DNA from: Cunninghamella blakesleeana
Lineage: Eukaryota > Mucoromycota > Mucoromycetes > Mucorales > Cunninghamellaceae
Direction: 5' to 3'
Assembly: GCA_017871115.1 (NCBI GenBank)
Contig: JAFCIZ010000006.1
Coordinates: forward strand, 682,001 to 746,000
Length of the DNA stretch: 64,000 bases
The stretch's first letter is position 1; each line of letters starts with the position of its first letter. Below are positions 44,069 through 55,002 of the stretch, in pieces. The notes under the pieces are model-generated. The model was not told the DNA's origin, did no database searches, and saw only the letters and a list, made by a program, of their open reading frames with translations. The position numbers and the translations under genes were made by a program.

Positions 44069-46776
44069 GAAATGGGAACCCTGTTGTCCGTGGTGAGTAT
44101 AACTATCCCAATTATAATGATCAAAATATAAATAATAATCCACAATTGAATAATTACAATTATTCTATAAACAGAGAAAAGGAAGAAAATAAAATTAATA
44201 ATCAAAATATTGGAATAAATAATATTAATGATATTAACAATAGTAACAGTAATGTTACACCTAATTCTAATATTACAAATGAAGAAGAATTGAATACTTA
44301 CATAGGTGATATTAATAAAGATGCAAGAAACGTTCATATCGTACAAGGTGTTAAGGTGTGGAACAACGCTCCTTTAAAGAAAAGACGTATGATTATAGAT
44401 GCTGGAGAAGGAACGGTTAATACCAAGGATAAAAATAAAAAAAAACGTGGCCCTGCTAGAAAGTTATCTGTTGATGTAGACGTTATAGATATATGGTCGG
44501 TGCTGAAACAGCAAAAAGGTGATGTAAGTGTTGCCCAATTACTAAAAACTAATAAAAAATTAGCCAAGGACGTGGTAGATGGTATTAGATTTTTGCATGG
44601 TCGTAAAAATAAAAATGATACAACTACAATTCAAGTGAACCACGTTAGTAATGTCCAAGAGGAAGAAGAATCTTCAGAAAATGAATCCTTTTACATGAGT
44701 GATGCTGAATTTTCTGAAGTAGAATCTGAAGTTAATAGTACGTTAGAATCATTCGATGATGCGGAAGACGAATATTACAAAGCTGAAATTTCTTATGACA
44801 CTAAAGAGTTACAAAATTCAAAACCATTTGTTGTTCCTGTTGAAATAAAAGGTGTTATGATTGATGCTGTAATAGACACTGGTGCTGCCATATCAGTAAT
44901 AAGTAGTAACCTAGCAAGTAAAATGAAACTATATGTTAATGAAGGTATTGAATTATCTATTGAAAACATGAATGAAACTATGACACTACCTGGTGGTATA
45001 TGCGAATCCGTTCCTGTTCGTGTTGGTGGATTATTAAGATCTGAAAATATGTTGATGCAGAAGAGAACTGATGATCTTCTTATACTTGGTATGCCATGGT
45101 TAAAACGTTATGAAGTAATTCCAAACCCTGCGAAATTATCGATACAAGTTCCAATAAAAAAGAATGGCAAAGTTAATATGGTAATTCAAGGTAATGAGGT
45201 AAGTGAAGAATATAATGGTAATAGTGTATATCATCTAACAGTAAATAATGCAAAAGTGGTGAAGAATGATAATATTGGCCATAAATTATATTGGGGTGAA
45301 AATATAAATAAACAGACAATAAAAGAACCAAAAGAATTTCAAGACAAAATAGATGGAGGTATAAAAAACTTGTTACAATTATATGAAGCAAAAATATTCG
45401 TGGAAAATGCTGGTCCAGGATTAGTATATGGTTTCAAACATAATATCAAAACAACAGTTGATAAACCTATCACAAGTAAACCGTATCGTATGACTTGGGA
45501 ACAAGATCGTATTCTAAAAGAAACACTGCAAGATATGTTGGAGAAGAATATAATAAGACCATCGGATGGCGAATGGAGTGCACCCGTCATTTTTGTAAAT
45601 AAAAAAACTGGTGATTTAAGGTTATGTCAAGATTTTAGGAAACTGAATCAAATCACTATTAAAGATTCCTATCCATTACCGCATATAGAAGATATTATTG
45701 ACTCTATTGGTGATGCTAAGGTGTTTTCCACATTAGATGCTGCTAGTGGATTTTGGCAAGTTCCTATGGCTGAAGATTCCATTAAAAAGACTGGTTTTAC
45801 GACTAAATATGGTACATATGAGTTTCTAGTAATGCCGTTTGGTTTAACTAACGCACCTTCCACTTTCCAACGTGTTATGACTACTATATTGAATGATTTA
45901 ATTGGTGTTTGTGTGTACGTTTTTATTGATGATATTCTTATTTATTCTAAAAACATGGAAGAACATATCCTACACTTAACTGCTGTATTCGAACTATGTA
46001 TAAAATACAATTTAAGGTTGAAGTTGTCCAAGTGTGTATTTGGTCAAACTGAAGTGAGTTACTTGGGTCACCTAATTACGCAAGAAGGGTTAAAACCTAA
46101 CGACTATAATGTTAATAAGATAATGAATTTAAAGAATCCAAAAAATAAAGATGAAGTTAGGTCATTGCTTGGTATGACAGGCTACTATAGAAGGTTTGTT
46201 CAAGATTATGCTAAACTCGTGTTGCCATTATCCAATTTGATAAAGAAAAACGTAAACTTTGAATGGAGTAATGATCAAGAATTAGTATTTAAAAGAATTA
46301 AAAATATACTTACAAGTTCACCGGTATTGTCTTTTCCTGATAAAGATCAAACACAAATACTGGCGACTGATGCAAGTAGTAAAGGATTAGGTGCTGTGTT
46401 GTCGCAATCTGCTGACGGAACAAAAAAGGGTGAATCTGTTATTTCCTATGCATCAAGAACGTTAAAAGCAGTTGAACAAAATTATTCTACTACACATTTG
46501 GAGGCTTTGGCAATAGTGTGGGCAGTTAACCATTACCGTCATTACCTGATAGGAAGAAGTTTTGTTCTATATACTGATCACGCTGCTCTTACTTATATTT
46601 TTAACAATCCTAAACCAGGTGCCAAACTTGCTAGATGGGCTGCTGCCCTAATGGAATATGATTATATTGTTAAGTATAGACCTGGAGCTAAAAATCCTGC
46701 TGATGCTCTATCGAGACTGTTGGATGATGCAGATTCTCTAGCCGTTTGTGTGGGTGAAGAAAAAGAATCGTTATAA
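44053..46776 (+). CDS. Element B Pol: protease, reverse transcriptase, RNase H (no integrase)
   Basis: Open in the -1 frame from the slippery site to TAA at 46774-46776 (about 907 aa; first ATG-like start further down is not needed). The protease shows AVIDTGAAISVISS and LILGMPWL. The RT shows LCQDFRKLNQITIKD, FSTLDAASGFWQVPM and the FIDDILIYS box. RNase H shows LATDASSKGLGAVLSQ, HLEALAIVWAV and LYTDHAALTYI, then KNPADALSRLL and a short acidic tail. Pol ends there, and poly(A) follows the stop at once. Confidence 0.92.
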   Translation, partial: RSRTIGNGNPVVRGEYNYPNYNDQNINNNPQLNNYNYSINREKEENKINNQNIGINNINDINNSNSNVTPNSNITNEEELNTYIGDINKDARNVHIVQGVKVWNNAPLKKRRMIIDAGEGTVNTKDKNKKKRGPARKLSVDVDVIDIWSVLKQQKGDVSVAQLLKTNKKLAKDVVDGIRFLHGRKNKNDTTTIQVNHVSNVQEEEESSENESFYMSDAEFSEVESEVNSTLESFDDAEDEYYKAEISYDTKELQNSKPFVVPVEIKGVMIDAVIDTGAAISVISSNLASKMKLYVNEGIELSIENMNETMTLPGGICESVPVRVGGLLRSENMLMQKRTDDLLILGMPWLKRYEVIPNPAKLSIQVPIKKNGKVNMVIQGNEVSEEYNGNSVYHLTVNNAKVVKNDNIGHKLYWGENINKQTIKEPKEFQDKIDGGIKNLLQLYEAKIFVENAGPGLVYGFKHNIKTTVDKPITSKPYRMTWEQDRILKETLQDMLEKNIIRPSDGEWSAPVIFVNKKTGDLRLCQDFRKLNQITIKDSYPLPHIEDIIDSIGDAKVFSTLDAASGFWQVPMAEDSIKKTGFTTKYGTYEFLVMPFGLTNAPSTFQRVMTTILNDLIGVCVYVFIDDILIYSKNMEEHILHLTAVFELCIKYNLRLKLSKCVFGQTEVSYLGHLITQEGLKPNDYNVNKIMNLKNPKNKDEVRSLLGMTGYYRRFVQDYAKLVLPLSNLIKKNVNFEWSNDQELVFKRIKNILTSSPVLSFPDKDQTQILATDASSKGLGAVLSQSADGTKKGESVISYASRTLKAVEQNYSTTHLEALAIVWAVNHYRHYLIGRSFVLYTDHAALTYIFNNPKPGAKLARWAAALMEYDYIVKYRPGAKNPADALSRLLDDADSLAVCVGEEKESL

Positions 46777-46794
46777 AAAAAAAAAAAAAGAAAA

Positions 46795-46831
<37 letters not shown>

Positions 46832-47256
46832 GTTTCAAGTGGTGGGAAAAAAAAAATCATTTAGTCTACTTTTCTATATTTTTTAAACTCCTTTACCTTT
46901 TTGGATATTTATTTTCCTTTTTATCATTTTTAAGTTTATTTTACATATTTTATATTTTTATTTTATTTCCTTTTTACTTCTTTTATTGAACTCTTATTAT
47001 TTTTTACAATTATACCTTGTTTTTATTATCTATACATTATTTTACTAATGTTACCATTTATTAATATTACTCTGACCGAATACAACCAATCAAGAAACAA
47101 CGTTATTAAATTCACCTTTATGCACAACTTCACATAGATTATCAAAAATAAAGTAGAAGAGTGAAAGGAACCGAGACATAATAGTAATCAAGCAACAACT
47201 ATATTAACACGGAAACAGTCAGATCCTTTGGTAGACCGGCAACAAGTGTTGGAAAG
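46777..47256 (+). other. Element B pol-integrase spacer
   Basis: 480 bp: 13 A, a short break, about 31 A (46798-46830), then pyrimidine-rich DNA (46860-47090) and a mixed stretch up to the integrase ATG. All frames closed. No copy of the element A 40-bp repeat. Confidence 0.8.
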
Positions 47257-48609
47257 ATGGAAATCGCCAGATATATAGCAATATCAAATTACCTAGCTAA
47301 TGGAGCTTATCCTCTAAATTGTAACGATAAAAGAGAAAAGCGTAAAATAAGGGATATGTCTAAAAGATACGTTAGTGTAACTGGAAGACTATTTGTCAAA
47401 TCTAAAGATAACCATCCATTGCAGGAAGTATTACATGAAGCCAACGCTGAAGATATTATAAAAAAGGTACATAACGAAGGACACTTTGGTATAACAAATA
47501 CATGGCGAAAGTTGAGGTTGGGATTCGACGGATACCAACTATATGAAAAAGTAAAATTCATAGTAAAGACGTGTAGAATTTGTCAGTTGAGGGATAGAAG
47601 AAGGCACATTCGTCAAGAACCTTCTCGCCCCATTGAAACGCCTTTGCATCCTTTTTATATGGTAGGTGTTGACGCTGTGGGTCCAGTAGTAGAATCAAAT
47701 TTGGGTAATAAATATATACTAGTGGGAATAGACTATTTAACCCGTTGGCCAGTTGCTGCTGCCGTACCTGATATCAATGAATCTAGTACCTGCGATTTTC
47801 TCTTCGAATGTATAGTTAAAGATTTTGGTGTACCTAATTATATTCTAACGGACAGAGGTTCGAATTTTACATCAACGTATATCGATCAGTTTTTAAAAAG
47901 GATCGGTTGCCGTCATATTACAACAACTGCTCACCGTCCGCAAACAAATGGATTAGTTGAACGAATGAATCAAACTATTGTGAATGTACTAGCTAAATTA
48001 ATTAACGATAGTAATGATACAAAAATATGGGACACAAAGTTATCAGATGCTGTTCTAGCTATCAGAACAATGCCAAACGACACTACCAATCTTACTCCTT
48101 CAATGTTGTTGTACGGATACAATATGCGTACTCCTGCCGTATGGAAGTCACCTCGTGAAGATTTCGTAGAAGGTAATTATCAAGACAGAGTCGGCGAAAG
48201 AGTGAAGGAAATAGAAGGTATAATGAAAGACTTGAAAGTGGAAGCTAAACGGGTCTCAGATGCAAAAAAGAAGAAAATGGCAATACGTTATGATCAGCAA
48301 GTCGTGAAGAAACAATTTAAAGTACAGGACAAAGTACTCCTGATAGATAAATATAAGGATGATAAGTTCGGAAACAGGTGGATAGGTCCATTTATAGTAG
48401 TCAAATGTTATGGTAATGGTGTTTATAAATTAGTTGGTCCGGGTGGAAAAAGAATAGAAAAAGGAATCCATGGTGATAATCTTAAGCTGTATTATGAAAA
48501 TAAGAAAATTATGATACCTCAAGTACGTACCGCTGGCGACAAACTAGAAGAATATATTGAACATCAAAGTTTGCGTGATGAAGAAGACTATCTTAAGTTA
48601 CTGGAACAA

Positions 48610-48612
<3 letters not shown>
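47257..48612 (+). CDS. Element B integrase, separate ORF
   Basis: 451 aa from ATG 47257. N-terminal zinc-binding HHCC: HNEGHFGITNTW and CRICQLRD. Core D,D,E in VGVDAVGPV, ILTDRGSNF and NGLVERMNQTI, with LVGIDYLTRWPVAAAV. The C-terminal GPY/F module is present (RWIGPFIVVKCYGNGVYKL); no chromodomain. As in element A it forms its own cistron. TAA is followed by about 30 A and then about 14 T. Confidence 0.92.
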
Positions 48613-48642
<30 letters not shown>

Positions 48643-48684
48643 TTTTTTTTTTTGTCTGATTTATTAAACTATATAGTTTAATTT

Positions 48685-48698
48685 AAGTGGGGGGGAAC
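48685..48698 (+). promoter_or_regulatory. Element B polypurine tract
   Basis: AAGTGGGGGGGAAC ends at the 3' LTR boundary, a good plus-strand primer site. Confidence 0.7.
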
Positions 48699-49287
48699 TG
48701 AGAGGGCGCCAGTGCGTCTTTGAAGTCGCTCCGTCTTGAACTTTTCTTTTTTATTTAAATTATTTTATATTTTTATATATTATTTTTGTTAATTTATTTA
48801 TTTTACTATTTCTATTACATGTTATTATTTTTATTTATTATTTTATTATTATTTTATTATTTTTATTATTATCTTTTTATTTATTTTTTTATTTTATTTT
48901 TAAACTTTATTATATTTTAAATCCCGATAGAAATATGCAACCATAAAATCAGAATTTCATTATAATAATAAAACTATACTTTTCTTTAGCGTATTAGTCA
49001 CTCGATTTGGTTTTTTAGTTTTAGTTTTTTATTTCTTTTAGTTGAAGTATTTTTTTTTTGAAGATTGAATTATTTTTTGTTTTTCTTATTTTATTTTAGT
49101 TAGTTATTTCGTGTTAATTATTTTTAACTTTTATTGTTCATTTTTTTTTTGTTTTATTTATTTATTTTTTTTTATTTTATTCTGATATTGTTTAATTCGA
49201 ATTCCCCTATCGAATTAAACACTAGCAAACTCTGATACATACAACTCTTGAACCTAGCCACTTCAAGTTGAAGCACCATCCGTATCA
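48699..49287 (+). repeat. Element B 3' LTR
   Basis: 589 bp, equal to the 5' copy in length and ends; followed by target duplicate GGAG. Confidence 0.9.
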
Positions 49288-49291
49288 GGAG

Positions 49292-51156
49292 TGTCGGTAA
49301 TAATAACAGTAATAATAATAATAACAATAATAGCAATAACAATAATAAAATCAATAATAACAAAGAAAAAGAAAATAGCTTTGAAGAAAAAGAAAGGAAA
49401 CAAAAACGAAAATTTAAACCCAACACTGGAAAATCAAAATAAATCCTCTTACAATCGGGATTTAAAAAAATATACATTTTTATTTATTTTTATTTTTATT
49501 TTTATTTTTTCTTTTTCCTTTTTCTTCACTTTTCCTTTTGTATAACTTATTCTTTTTTTTTTAAACCTTTCCTTAATTTTATTAAATCCTTTTCGCTTTT
49601 ATGATTTTTATAGAATAGTATTATAAATGTTAATAATAATCAAAGTAGTACTAGATCCTCTAAAAAATATAAATACGACGATTGTTTTAATAAAATAAAA
49701 AAAACAACTCTTTTTGATATAAGATTTATATTAATTACTTTTGTTATTTTATCAGAAGAATAGTTATAACAAATAGTGTATTGTCTGAGTGACGCGTTTA
49801 TTAAAGAAATACGGATATTCATAGAATAATTATAAAAATAACTTCTACTAGAATTATAATAAAACAATAAAACAACAGGAGTTGAAAAATACTGGTTTTA
49901 TTTGAGCTTATTAATTTAAGATATTTTTAAAAGTATTGCAAATTGATTATCAGGAGTAGTTAATTATAGTAAAAATTTTCGTTTTTAAATAAACACATAA
50001 ATAAATATATAATAATAATTTAAGCAGTATCTAGCACATTTTTGTTGTATCCCATTTTGTAATTTTTTTATAATTTTGCCAGTTCATATCTGGCGTTATA
50101 ATTTCATACTTTCTGTCACATTTTACTTTCCATTTAATATTCAATGCATATATATATATATATAATCGAGAAAAAAAGAAATAAAAAGAAATAAAAAGAA
50201 ATAAAAAAAGTAAAAAAAAAAGTAAAAAAAAAAAGTAAAAAAAAAAAAAGAAAGAAAAAAGAAAAGGTGTAAGATAAAAAAATAAGTTTAAGCCCGCTTA
50301 ATTTTTTTATAATTATTGAAATCCTTAAAGATACAAATTATAAGGATTAATAAGGATAAAATAGACAATTTGATTTATTAAAAAGCGAAATAAAAAGATA
50401 AAATTGTAAAATTAAATAATAAAATTCAGTTTGACAAAAATTTAGAAAATGAATCCAATAAATGTTAGAAAATTTTTTATTGGAAAGAGCTCAATTTTTA
50501 CTAGAATTAACTTTTATGATGATTTTTATGTGGAGCTGAATTTAGAAAATGGCTGAGTATGAAAAATAGCTTTTTGATTTTTTTGCATTTTTCAAACTCA
50601 ACACTTAATGATATGCCAACCCATATGCTATTTTTTATATTGATGAATTTATATTGAATGACCCTTTTATAGTTTTTATTGCATGTAACCAATATATATG
50701 GTATTTTTCCATTAAAAAAAATTAATGTATTTTGATTTTTACAAATAAATTAATCACTATTCATATTATCTAAAAGTGTAAAGTTTTTTATACTTTTTCC
50801 ATTTTGAAAAATAATGCAAATAATAATAAAATGATAAAAGCAAAATGATAAGCATGAAAAAGTCTGAAAAGAGCTCACACGTTAAATATATATCACATGA
50901 AATAAAAAAATTCAACTTTGTTTATATATCTATATGCGCATGGATGATCACAAGGGTATCATGCTTTTTTAATATATATATATATATATATATTTTGTAC
51001 ATATTAATCAAAGGTATATTTTATTATTAAAAGATTATAGTAAAAAAAGTATTTATATACATATATGTGTGTATAAGGTATTAAAAAAGAAGAAAAAAAA
51101 AGTGGGAATAAACTATTACTACAACAAATATAAATCATAATATCATTTTTTTTTTT
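49292..51156. other. Right flank of element B, intergenic
   Basis: Starts with (AAT/AAC)n DNA in which a frame from 49296 to the TAA at 49440-49442 reads as an Asn-rich then charged segment (NSFEEKERKQKRKFKPNTGK); it has no start and may be a gene or gag relic. The rest is AT-rich: (AT)n at 50151-50164, A-rich G-spaced runs at 50170-50260, (AT)n at 50972-50992. No gene recognised. Confidence 0.4.
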
Positions 51157-52509
51157 TTAAATATTAAAATGATGTTCCGATAAAGATAATATGAATGCTC
51201 TCACTTCGTTCATATCATCATTATTTTCCATTATAAAATGGTCGTTATTTCCTATATTATTATTACTATTATTATTATCCTGACGAATAGTATCTATGTT
51301 ATAGTCCATTATATCATCATCCACATTGCCTTCTTGTAGTTGCTGCTGCTCATCATCATCATCATCCTCCCGATTCTCTTCATTTAAACCATCATCAATG
51401 GAAGTTAATCGAATTGCCATAATATCACTATATCCTAATGTTTGTATATAAAGATGATCGTCGCTAAATATACTATCCAATTCCGGAAACATCTGAGCAG
51501 GTAAAAAGCAATTCTGTAAACCGATTAAGAGGACATGCTGACAATAATGTATTAATTTTCTTAAAGAACGAGCTGTGATCCTTTCACAATAAGAGATATC
51601 CAGTGCTAATAAATCCGTTAAATGATGATAAATCGCCTCAATACTTGCATCGGTGATATTACATTCTAATAAATGAACATATTGAAGAAGTGGATGAGAG
51701 ATAACAAATGGTATAATAGCATCATCGTTGATTTCTGTGTTTCCAGTAATAGCGAAATAAGTTAATAAAGGGAGAGGTGTATGTTGCTGCTGTTGCTGAT
51801 AAGAAGAATTTGTATGTATAAGAGAAGGAGAAGAAGAGCGGTGATGATGATTCATAGCAGTTAGTTGTTGAATAAATTGAACATTAATAGTACTACAACA
51901 AACCAATTCTAAATGGGTTAATCGATCAAATTGAATTAAATCAATAACAGTTTCATCGACAGATAACCATTTACAACCACTTAGGTCCAAATATTCTAAA
52001 GGGCAATCAGCAAAAGGTAAAAGAGTGATAGGTAAAAGTTTATGGCAGTTGTGTAATATAAGTTCCCGGATTCTCTTACAGTGTTGACCAATGTAATGAA
52101 GAGAACGATGAGTAATATCAGCGTGGCCAAGATGAAGTTTTCTTAATTGATAACACTGTTTAGCTAAATGTTGTACACTTTTATCTGTAATACTATTGGC
52201 ATTTGTAATTACCAGTTCCTCTAATAAATGAGTCCGATCAATAAAAAAGATGAGTGTTTCATCTAAAAGGGTTTCTTCAAAACTTAGACGACGAACAAAA
52301 TGACCTAATGATGTACGTGCTATTGATAAACTTTTGGTTAAACGTGGTGTAGTGGTATGATTTCCCATCTTCGGTGATCGCCATAATATAGGCATAGTAG
52401 CAGCATAAAATCGTTTGTTGACCAGTGCACAATGGTATAATTCTTGATGGTTGGCATGGTTTACGATTAATGATATTACTTCAATAGGTAGATGATCTAG
52501 ATTAATCAT
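51157..52509 (-). CDS. F-box/leucine-rich-repeat protein
   Basis: Single-exon, 450 aa, minus strand from ATG 52509. Residues 3-45 are an F-box (LDHLPIEVISLIVNHANHQE, LVNKRFYAATMPILWR), which would bind Skp1 in an SCF ubiquitin ligase. From about 90 to 330, leucine-rich repeats of the cysteine-containing AMN1/GRR1 type follow (LEELVITNANSITDKSVQHL, LEYLDLSGCKWLS, LLALDISYCERITARSL), interrupted by a His/Ser/Gln low-complexity insert near 220-245. The C-terminal 70 residues are acidic and Asn-rich. Substrate unknown. Confidence 0.85.
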   Translation of the reverse strand: MINLDHLPIEVISLIVNHANHQELYHCALVNKRFYAATMPILWRSPKMGNHTTTPRLTKSLSIARTSLGHFVRRLSFEETLLDETLIFFIDRTHLLEELVITNANSITDKSVQHLAKQCYQLRKLHLGHADITHRSLHYIGQHCKRIRELILHNCHKLLPITLLPFADCPLEYLDLSGCKWLSVDETVIDLIQFDRLTHLELVCCSTINVQFIQQLTAMNHHHRSSSPSLIHTNSSYQQQQQHTPLPLLTYFAITGNTEINDDAIIPFVISHPLLQYVHLLECNITDASIEAIYHHLTDLLALDISYCERITARSLRKLIHYCQHVLLIGLQNCFLPAQMFPELDSIFSDDHLYIQTLGYSDIMAIRLTSIDDGLNEENREDDDDDEQQQLQEGNVDDDIMDYNIDTIRQDNNNSNNNIGNNDHFIMENNDDMNEVRAFILSLSEHHFNI

Positions 52510-52527
52510 GGTGTACTATTTAAATTA

Positions 52528-52568
<41 letters not shown>

Positions 52569-52925
52569 CTATTAAAAGTGTATTAGTGGATTTAAAAAAC
52601 AATAAAAAGGAAAAGTGAAAAAAAGGAAAAAGAAAAAGGAATTATTGAATAAAAATTCTTTTAGAAATAGATAAAATTCAAAGCCCGCATTTTAATAAAA
52701 TTAAAAATAATTTTTATTTTTTATTATAAAAAGATTTGCATTAATAAAAAAAAAATACTGATGAAAAAAAAAATTGATGAAAAAAAATACTGATGAAAAA
52801 AATACTTATTGAGGAATTAGTAAAAAAGTAAAAAATCAAACTAAAAGAATAATAATTATATATAAACTAAACTATTTTTTTTATAAAAAGTAAATCATGC
52901 ATTAAGGAATTTTTTTAGAAAAAAA
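52510..52925. promoter_or_regulatory. Intergenic: F-box promoter side and sHSP 3' side
   Basis: 416 bp. (AT)n at 52533-52564 just upstream of the F-box ATG, and an A-rich array of CTGATGAAAAAAA-like units at 52755-52808. No gene. Confidence 0.4.
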
Positions 52926-53501
52926 TTATTCAATGGAAACCCGAACAGGTGACTTTTCGACCTTTGGAACGATTACTTGAAGCACACCATCTTTATATTG
53001 AGCCTTGATAGCATTAGCATCAATGGTTTGAGGGAAACTAAAAGATCTTGAAAAAGAACCTGTTACTCTTTCCGAACGCCACCAATGAGGTACACTTGGT
53101 GTAGTTGATGTAACTGAAGTATCCTTTGAAGAAGCAACAACATCAGTAGAAGTAGATTCATTTCCTTTTCCTTCATCTTTTTGAGCTTGTTGTTGATCAA
53201 TAGTTTCTTGATTAAGGTTTCCTTCTGTTTTAGCATATTTGATTTCACCTTTTAATACCAATGTATGATCATCAGGAACTTGAATATCAATATCCTGTTT
53301 TTGTACTCCAGGAATTTCAGCATGCAATTCATAACCATTATCTGTTTCAAGTACATCAGTAGGTGGATATCTTGAATTTAAAAATTGTCTTCCTACACCA
53401 TTAGCAATAGCTGGTTCAAATAAGGTAGGTTGACCAAGTAAAGAAAATGCCCGGTTGAAATCACGAAGGGCTTCAGAGAATAAACGATTTGAGAGTGCCA
53501 T
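52926..53501 (-). CDS. Small heat shock protein (Hsp20/alpha-crystallin)
   Basis: ATP-independent chaperone that holds unfolding proteins. 191 aa from ATG 53501-53499; the frame stays open upstream but TATATAAA lies there, so this start fits best. N-terminal arm (MALSNRLFSEALRDFNRAF), then the alpha-crystallin domain from YPPTDVLETDNGYELHAEIPGV through HTLVLKGEIKY, a 45-residue Gln/Ser/Thr-rich insert, then SFSRSFSFPQTIDANAIKA and GVLQVIVPKVE. The insert between beta strands is typical of fungal Hsp30-like forms. Confidence 0.92.
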   Translation of the reverse strand: MALSNRLFSEALRDFNRAFSLLGQPTLFEPAIANGVGRQFLNSRYPPTDVLETDNGYELHAEIPGVQKQDIDIQVPDDHTLVLKGEIKYAKTEGNLNQETIDQQQAQKDEGKGNESTSTDVVASSKDTSVTSTTPSVPHWWRSERVTGSFSRSFSFPQTIDANAIKAQYKDGVLQVIVPKVEKSPVRVSIE

Positions 53502-53581
53502 AATTTTAGTTGCTTTTGATTTAATTTGTAAAGTAAACTGTATGTTTTGATTTTTTGAAAAAAAAAAAAAATTGATCCCTT

Positions 53582-53748
53582 TATATACCTTTTTTTTTTT
53601 ATTCCCATATGTTTGATTCAAAAAATGCTAGAGCTTTCTGGAACTTAAAAGGGAAAGTTAATGGAATTCCTTGATATGATTGGTGAATTTTTTTTTTTTT
53701 TAATTCAGCTAAAGATTTTGGATAGTACTATTAGTTCCTAGAAGATTC
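53582..53748 (-). promoter_or_regulatory. Heat-shock promoter of the sHSP gene
   Basis: Reading toward the minus-strand gene: GAA/TTC units at 53741-53748 (GAAGATTC, with a further TTC at 53734) and at 53636-53643 (TTCTGGAA), each with the 2-bp spacing of heat shock elements, then TATATAAA at about 53582-53590, some 85 bp before the ATG. Confidence 0.6.
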
Positions 53749-55002
53749 TACTTTTTATTTTTTTTATACATATGTTTTTTAAAAAAAAGGTTATCTTGAC
53801 TAGAATTTACTAGAAACGTTTAGTTATATGTTATTGTTTTTTATTATTAATGAGTTAAAAAACAAAGTAGATTCATGCAAACTGATCGAATTACTTGCTG
53901 GACTTGAAATACGCAAAAAATATAATCCTTCAACTTTAAGTGATCATTACCTATTGTTGATGAATGATAAATAATAATAATAAATAAACCAATAATTTAT
54001 TCCTATATGAATAATAAATAGAGTGGTATCATTTTTATAATATATGTAATAAATTGCTTAGTAATACCGTTGTTAGATATCTTTAATGCTAATATATAAA
54101 GGTGCACCGTTTCATCTTTTATATAAGTATTACGCAAGAATATTAATATGTTATGTAATAAATTATTTTAATAGATTGATAATATTTTAATACAGTACTA
54201 GTATTGTTTAAATAAAATAACAAACCTATTTTCTTTATTGAAAAAAAAATAATGCCAAAAAAAATAAGAGGAATAAAATTAGAACTCAATTAACCTTTAT
54301 TAATATAATGTATATATATACTTATCTTTTTAAAACAGCTTAAAGCAATATATAAACATATACCTTATACGCGCGTTGGGTGAAGAAAAAATATGCAGAT
54401 AGGGAGAAAGAAAGAAAGAAAAATTGAGTTTTAAACATTTTATAATTATTGTCAAGTGTATGTATCGAGGATTATTTATATATAATATATAAAATAAATT
54501 CTTGATATTTCCCTTTTTTTCCCTTCTATATATATATATATATATATATGTATATTTTAAAAAAATAAAGTAATACAGTATAATAAATGGTTAATATGAG
54601 GGTGATAAATAATGTAACCTTTTTTTTTATCAAATTAAAATTGATAGCCCTTGATGTGGAATTTCAAATATGAAACGGAAGTTCAAAATGACTTCATGCA
54701 TTCTTTTATATAAAAATATATGTTATCTTTCCATAACATACATATATTTAGTTAATTGGATATCAATATTTTAATTTTTTGCATATAAATGTATATGTTT
54801 ATTTTTTATATGTTTATATAATATATTTATTTTTATATAATTTGGTATGACAAAAGGAAAAAATAAAGTTAAATTGGAATCCCCGCTTATTTTTTGTAAA
54901 TTTTTTTTGGTTTCATTTTTTTCCCTCACTTTCTTTCCTCATTATTTTTTTTTTTTTCCTCCAGTTATAATTGATATATGCTGATCATTATTTTATATAA
55001 TA
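53749..55002. other. Intergenic between divergent genes
   Basis: AT-rich; (AT)n at 54528-54552, T-rich run at 54940-54960 just before the plus-strand gene. No ORF of interest. Confidence 0.5.

Larger units (their letters stand above)
42069..49287 (+). mobile_element. Element B: complete Ty3/gypsy LTR retrotransposon (7219 bp)
   Basis: Two 589-bp LTRs of equal length (TGAGAGGGCGCC..CGTATCA) within a 4-bp target duplication GGAG (42065-42068 and 49288-49291). Order: LTR, primer-binding site, gag with zinc knuckle, protease-RT-RNase H in the -1 frame, a 480-bp poly(A)-headed spacer, integrase as a separate ORF, poly(A)/poly(T) run, polypurine tract, LTR. A different family from element A: LTRs, gag and pol are dissimilar. 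The split layout is the same. Inserted 10 bp upstream of the tRNA-Leu gene, divergent from it. Confidence 0.9.

Noticed and set aside
49172..49477. Minus-strand 101-aa ORF across the element B boundary
   Set aside because: Antisense of an LTR end and (AAT)n DNA; poly-leucine translation.
52755..52808. Box C/D snoRNA-like TGATGA and CTGA motifs
   Set aside because: They belong to a short A-rich tandem repeat; no terminal stem or guide region.
53502..53621. Upstream in-frame extension of the sHSP ORF
   Set aside because: The extra 40 residues are low-complexity and overlap the TATA region; the inner ATG gives the usual N-terminus.
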